Position numbers and translations under genes: made by a program. Shown here in pieces: positions 63,211 to 64,000 of a stretch of DNA of 64,000 nt; position 1 is the stretch's first letter; each line of letters opens with the position of its first letter. Source of the DNA: Streptomyces acidiscabies (GTDB taxonomy: Bacteria > Actinomycetota > Actinomycetes > Streptomycetales > Streptomycetaceae); assembly GCF_020010905.1 (NCBI RefSeq), contig NZ_JAGJBY010000001.1, positions 620,001-684,000 on the forward strand, written 5' to 3'. The notes beneath the pieces were generated by a model that ran no database searches, was not told the origin of the DNA, and saw only the letters and a list, made by a program, of their open reading frames with translations.

Positions 63211-64000
63211 TCAGCCCGCCGCCACCGTCAGCGGAGCGAACCGTCTGGTCCAGTCGCCGGGAAGGCCCGGGATGCCGTACGTCATCACGGCGTTGAAGAA
63301 GACCCCCTCAAGGCCCTGCTCCTTCAGCCAGCCCAGCAACTCCTCGTGCCGTACGTCGATGTCCGTGCGCAGCGGGCGGTCCGTGTTGGCCGCGAGGGAG
63401 GCGACGAGGGACTTGGCGGTCTCCGTGTCGCGGGCGACGAGCGGGCCCACGACATGGGTGTCCATGTTGGGCCAGACGGCCGCGTACCCCACGATCCGGC
63501 CGTCGGTCACCGCGACCCTCAACTGGTCGGCGAACGCGGGCAGTCGGGCGATCATGCGGGTCCGGTCGGCGCCGAACACCTCCTCGTCCAGCCGCAGGAT
63601 CTCCGTGAGGTCCTCGGCCGTCGCCGCCCTGGTGGCCACCGAAGGGGCCGGCCCCGACGGGGTGAAACGGCCGACCAGCATCTCGGCCCGGCCGGTCGTC
63701 TTGAAGCCCAGCTCCTCGTACAACGGGCGGCCGTTCGGCGTCGCGTGCAGGGTCAGCGGGGTGGGGCCGTGCTCCGCGACCACATGCCGCATCAGCCTGC
63801 GGCCGACGCCCCGACGGGCATGCCGTTCAGCGACCAGCACCATGCCGATCGCCGCGAGTTCGGGGTGCTCCTGAGGGCCGTACTCGGTCACGACGCACGC
63901 GGCGATCAGGCCGCCGGTGGGGTCGTCGATGCCGTAGCCCTTCCCGGCGGTGAGGAGGAGGCCCCACTTGTGCTCCTCGCGTGGCCACCCCCGGTCCTCG
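63211..64000 (-). CDS. GNAT-family N-acetyltransferase, 5' end beyond the window
   Basis: At least 262 residues; the frame stays open to the right edge. A GTG at 63891 would start at VTEYGPQEHP, but upstream codons (EDRGWPREEHKWG, then GYGIDDPTGGLIAACV) continue the beta strands of a GNAT domain, so the true start is outside. Acetyl-CoA motif: VLVAERHARRGVGRRLMRHV; then NGRPLYEELGF. A second GNAT-like half follows (APSVATRAATAEDLTEILR), so a double-GNAT protein is likely. The substrate is unknown. Confidence 0.88.
   Translation of the reverse strand, partial: EDRGWPREEHKWGLLLTAGKGYGIDDPTGGLIAACVVTEYGPQEHPELAAIGMVLVAERHARRGVGRRLMRHVVAEHGPTPLTLHATPNGRPLYEELGFKTTGRAEMLVGRFTPSGPAPSVATRAATAEDLTEILRLDEEVFGADRTRMIARLPAFADQLRVAVTDGRIVGYAAVWPNMDTHVVGPLVARDTETAKSLVASLAANTDRPLRTDIDVRHEELLGWLKEQGLEGVFFNAVMTYGIPGLPGDWTRRFAPLTVAAG

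Overview
This is a high-GC window with Streptomyces gene order and codon style. It carries the core of a linear-type Streptomyces chromosome around its replication origin. The order gyrA-gyrB-DUF721-recF-gnd-dnaN-oriC-dnaA-rpmH-rnpA-yidD-yidC-jag-rsmG-parA-parB, then trxA/trxB, a sigM-type operon, murJ, the CCA-adding enzyme, ino1, a class A PBP, femX, rpsF-ssb-rpsR-rplI and dnaB, matches my memory of S. coelicolor SCO3873-SCO3911. I cannot name the species.

Layout. (1) Bases 1-9110 are accessory. A cut-off ISAzo13-type transposase lies at the left edge, then a polytopic GT87-type membrane protein. Next is a compact module: two secreted four-cysteine proteins face each other across an ABC transporter operon. 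An intact ISAs1-type element and a small unknown gene follow, and the 3' end of tRNA-Ile(GAT) faces this block. (2) Bases 9129-22176 are read leftward: DUF3566, gyrA, gyrB, DUF721, recF, gnd, dnaN and dnaA. oriC (19308-20202) lies between dnaN and dnaA and is full of DnaA boxes. (3) Bases 22553-28511 are read rightward: ribosomal protein L34, RNase P protein, membrane insertion (YidD, YidC, Jag), RsmG and the ParAB segregation genes. (4) Bases 28.8-44.8 kb hold thioredoxin genes under a SigR-type promoter, a long leftward cell-envelope operon (DUF6049, MurJ, pseudokinase, ECF sigma, anti-sigma), the CCA-adding enzyme, an LppU-like protein, an MFS protein and a PadR-ino1 pair. (5) Bases 45.1-57.7 kb hold a penicillin-binding protein, a GT87-type protein, alanine racemase, FemX, the rpsF-ssb-rpsR-rplI operon, a MATE pump and dnaB with its own DnaA-box cluster. 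(6) Bases 57.7-64.0 kb hold small enzymes, a divergent MarR/MFS pair and a GNAT gene cut by the right edge.

Fifteen copies of the 14-bp parS core are present. All lie to the right of dnaA, between 26172 and 60866; none is seen on the gyrase side. Three sit inside coding regions and are read in the same frame as Val-Ser-Arg-Glu-Thr.

The most novel part is the accessory module at 3197-7029. The two secreted proteins share exact cysteine spacing and about half of their mature residues. They also share a non-coding upstream block and a hairpin-forming leader. An ABC ATPase and two polytopic membrane proteins lie between them. The layout resembles a bacteriocin with immunity (lactococcin-972-like in logic, not in obvious sequence). 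The function is inference.
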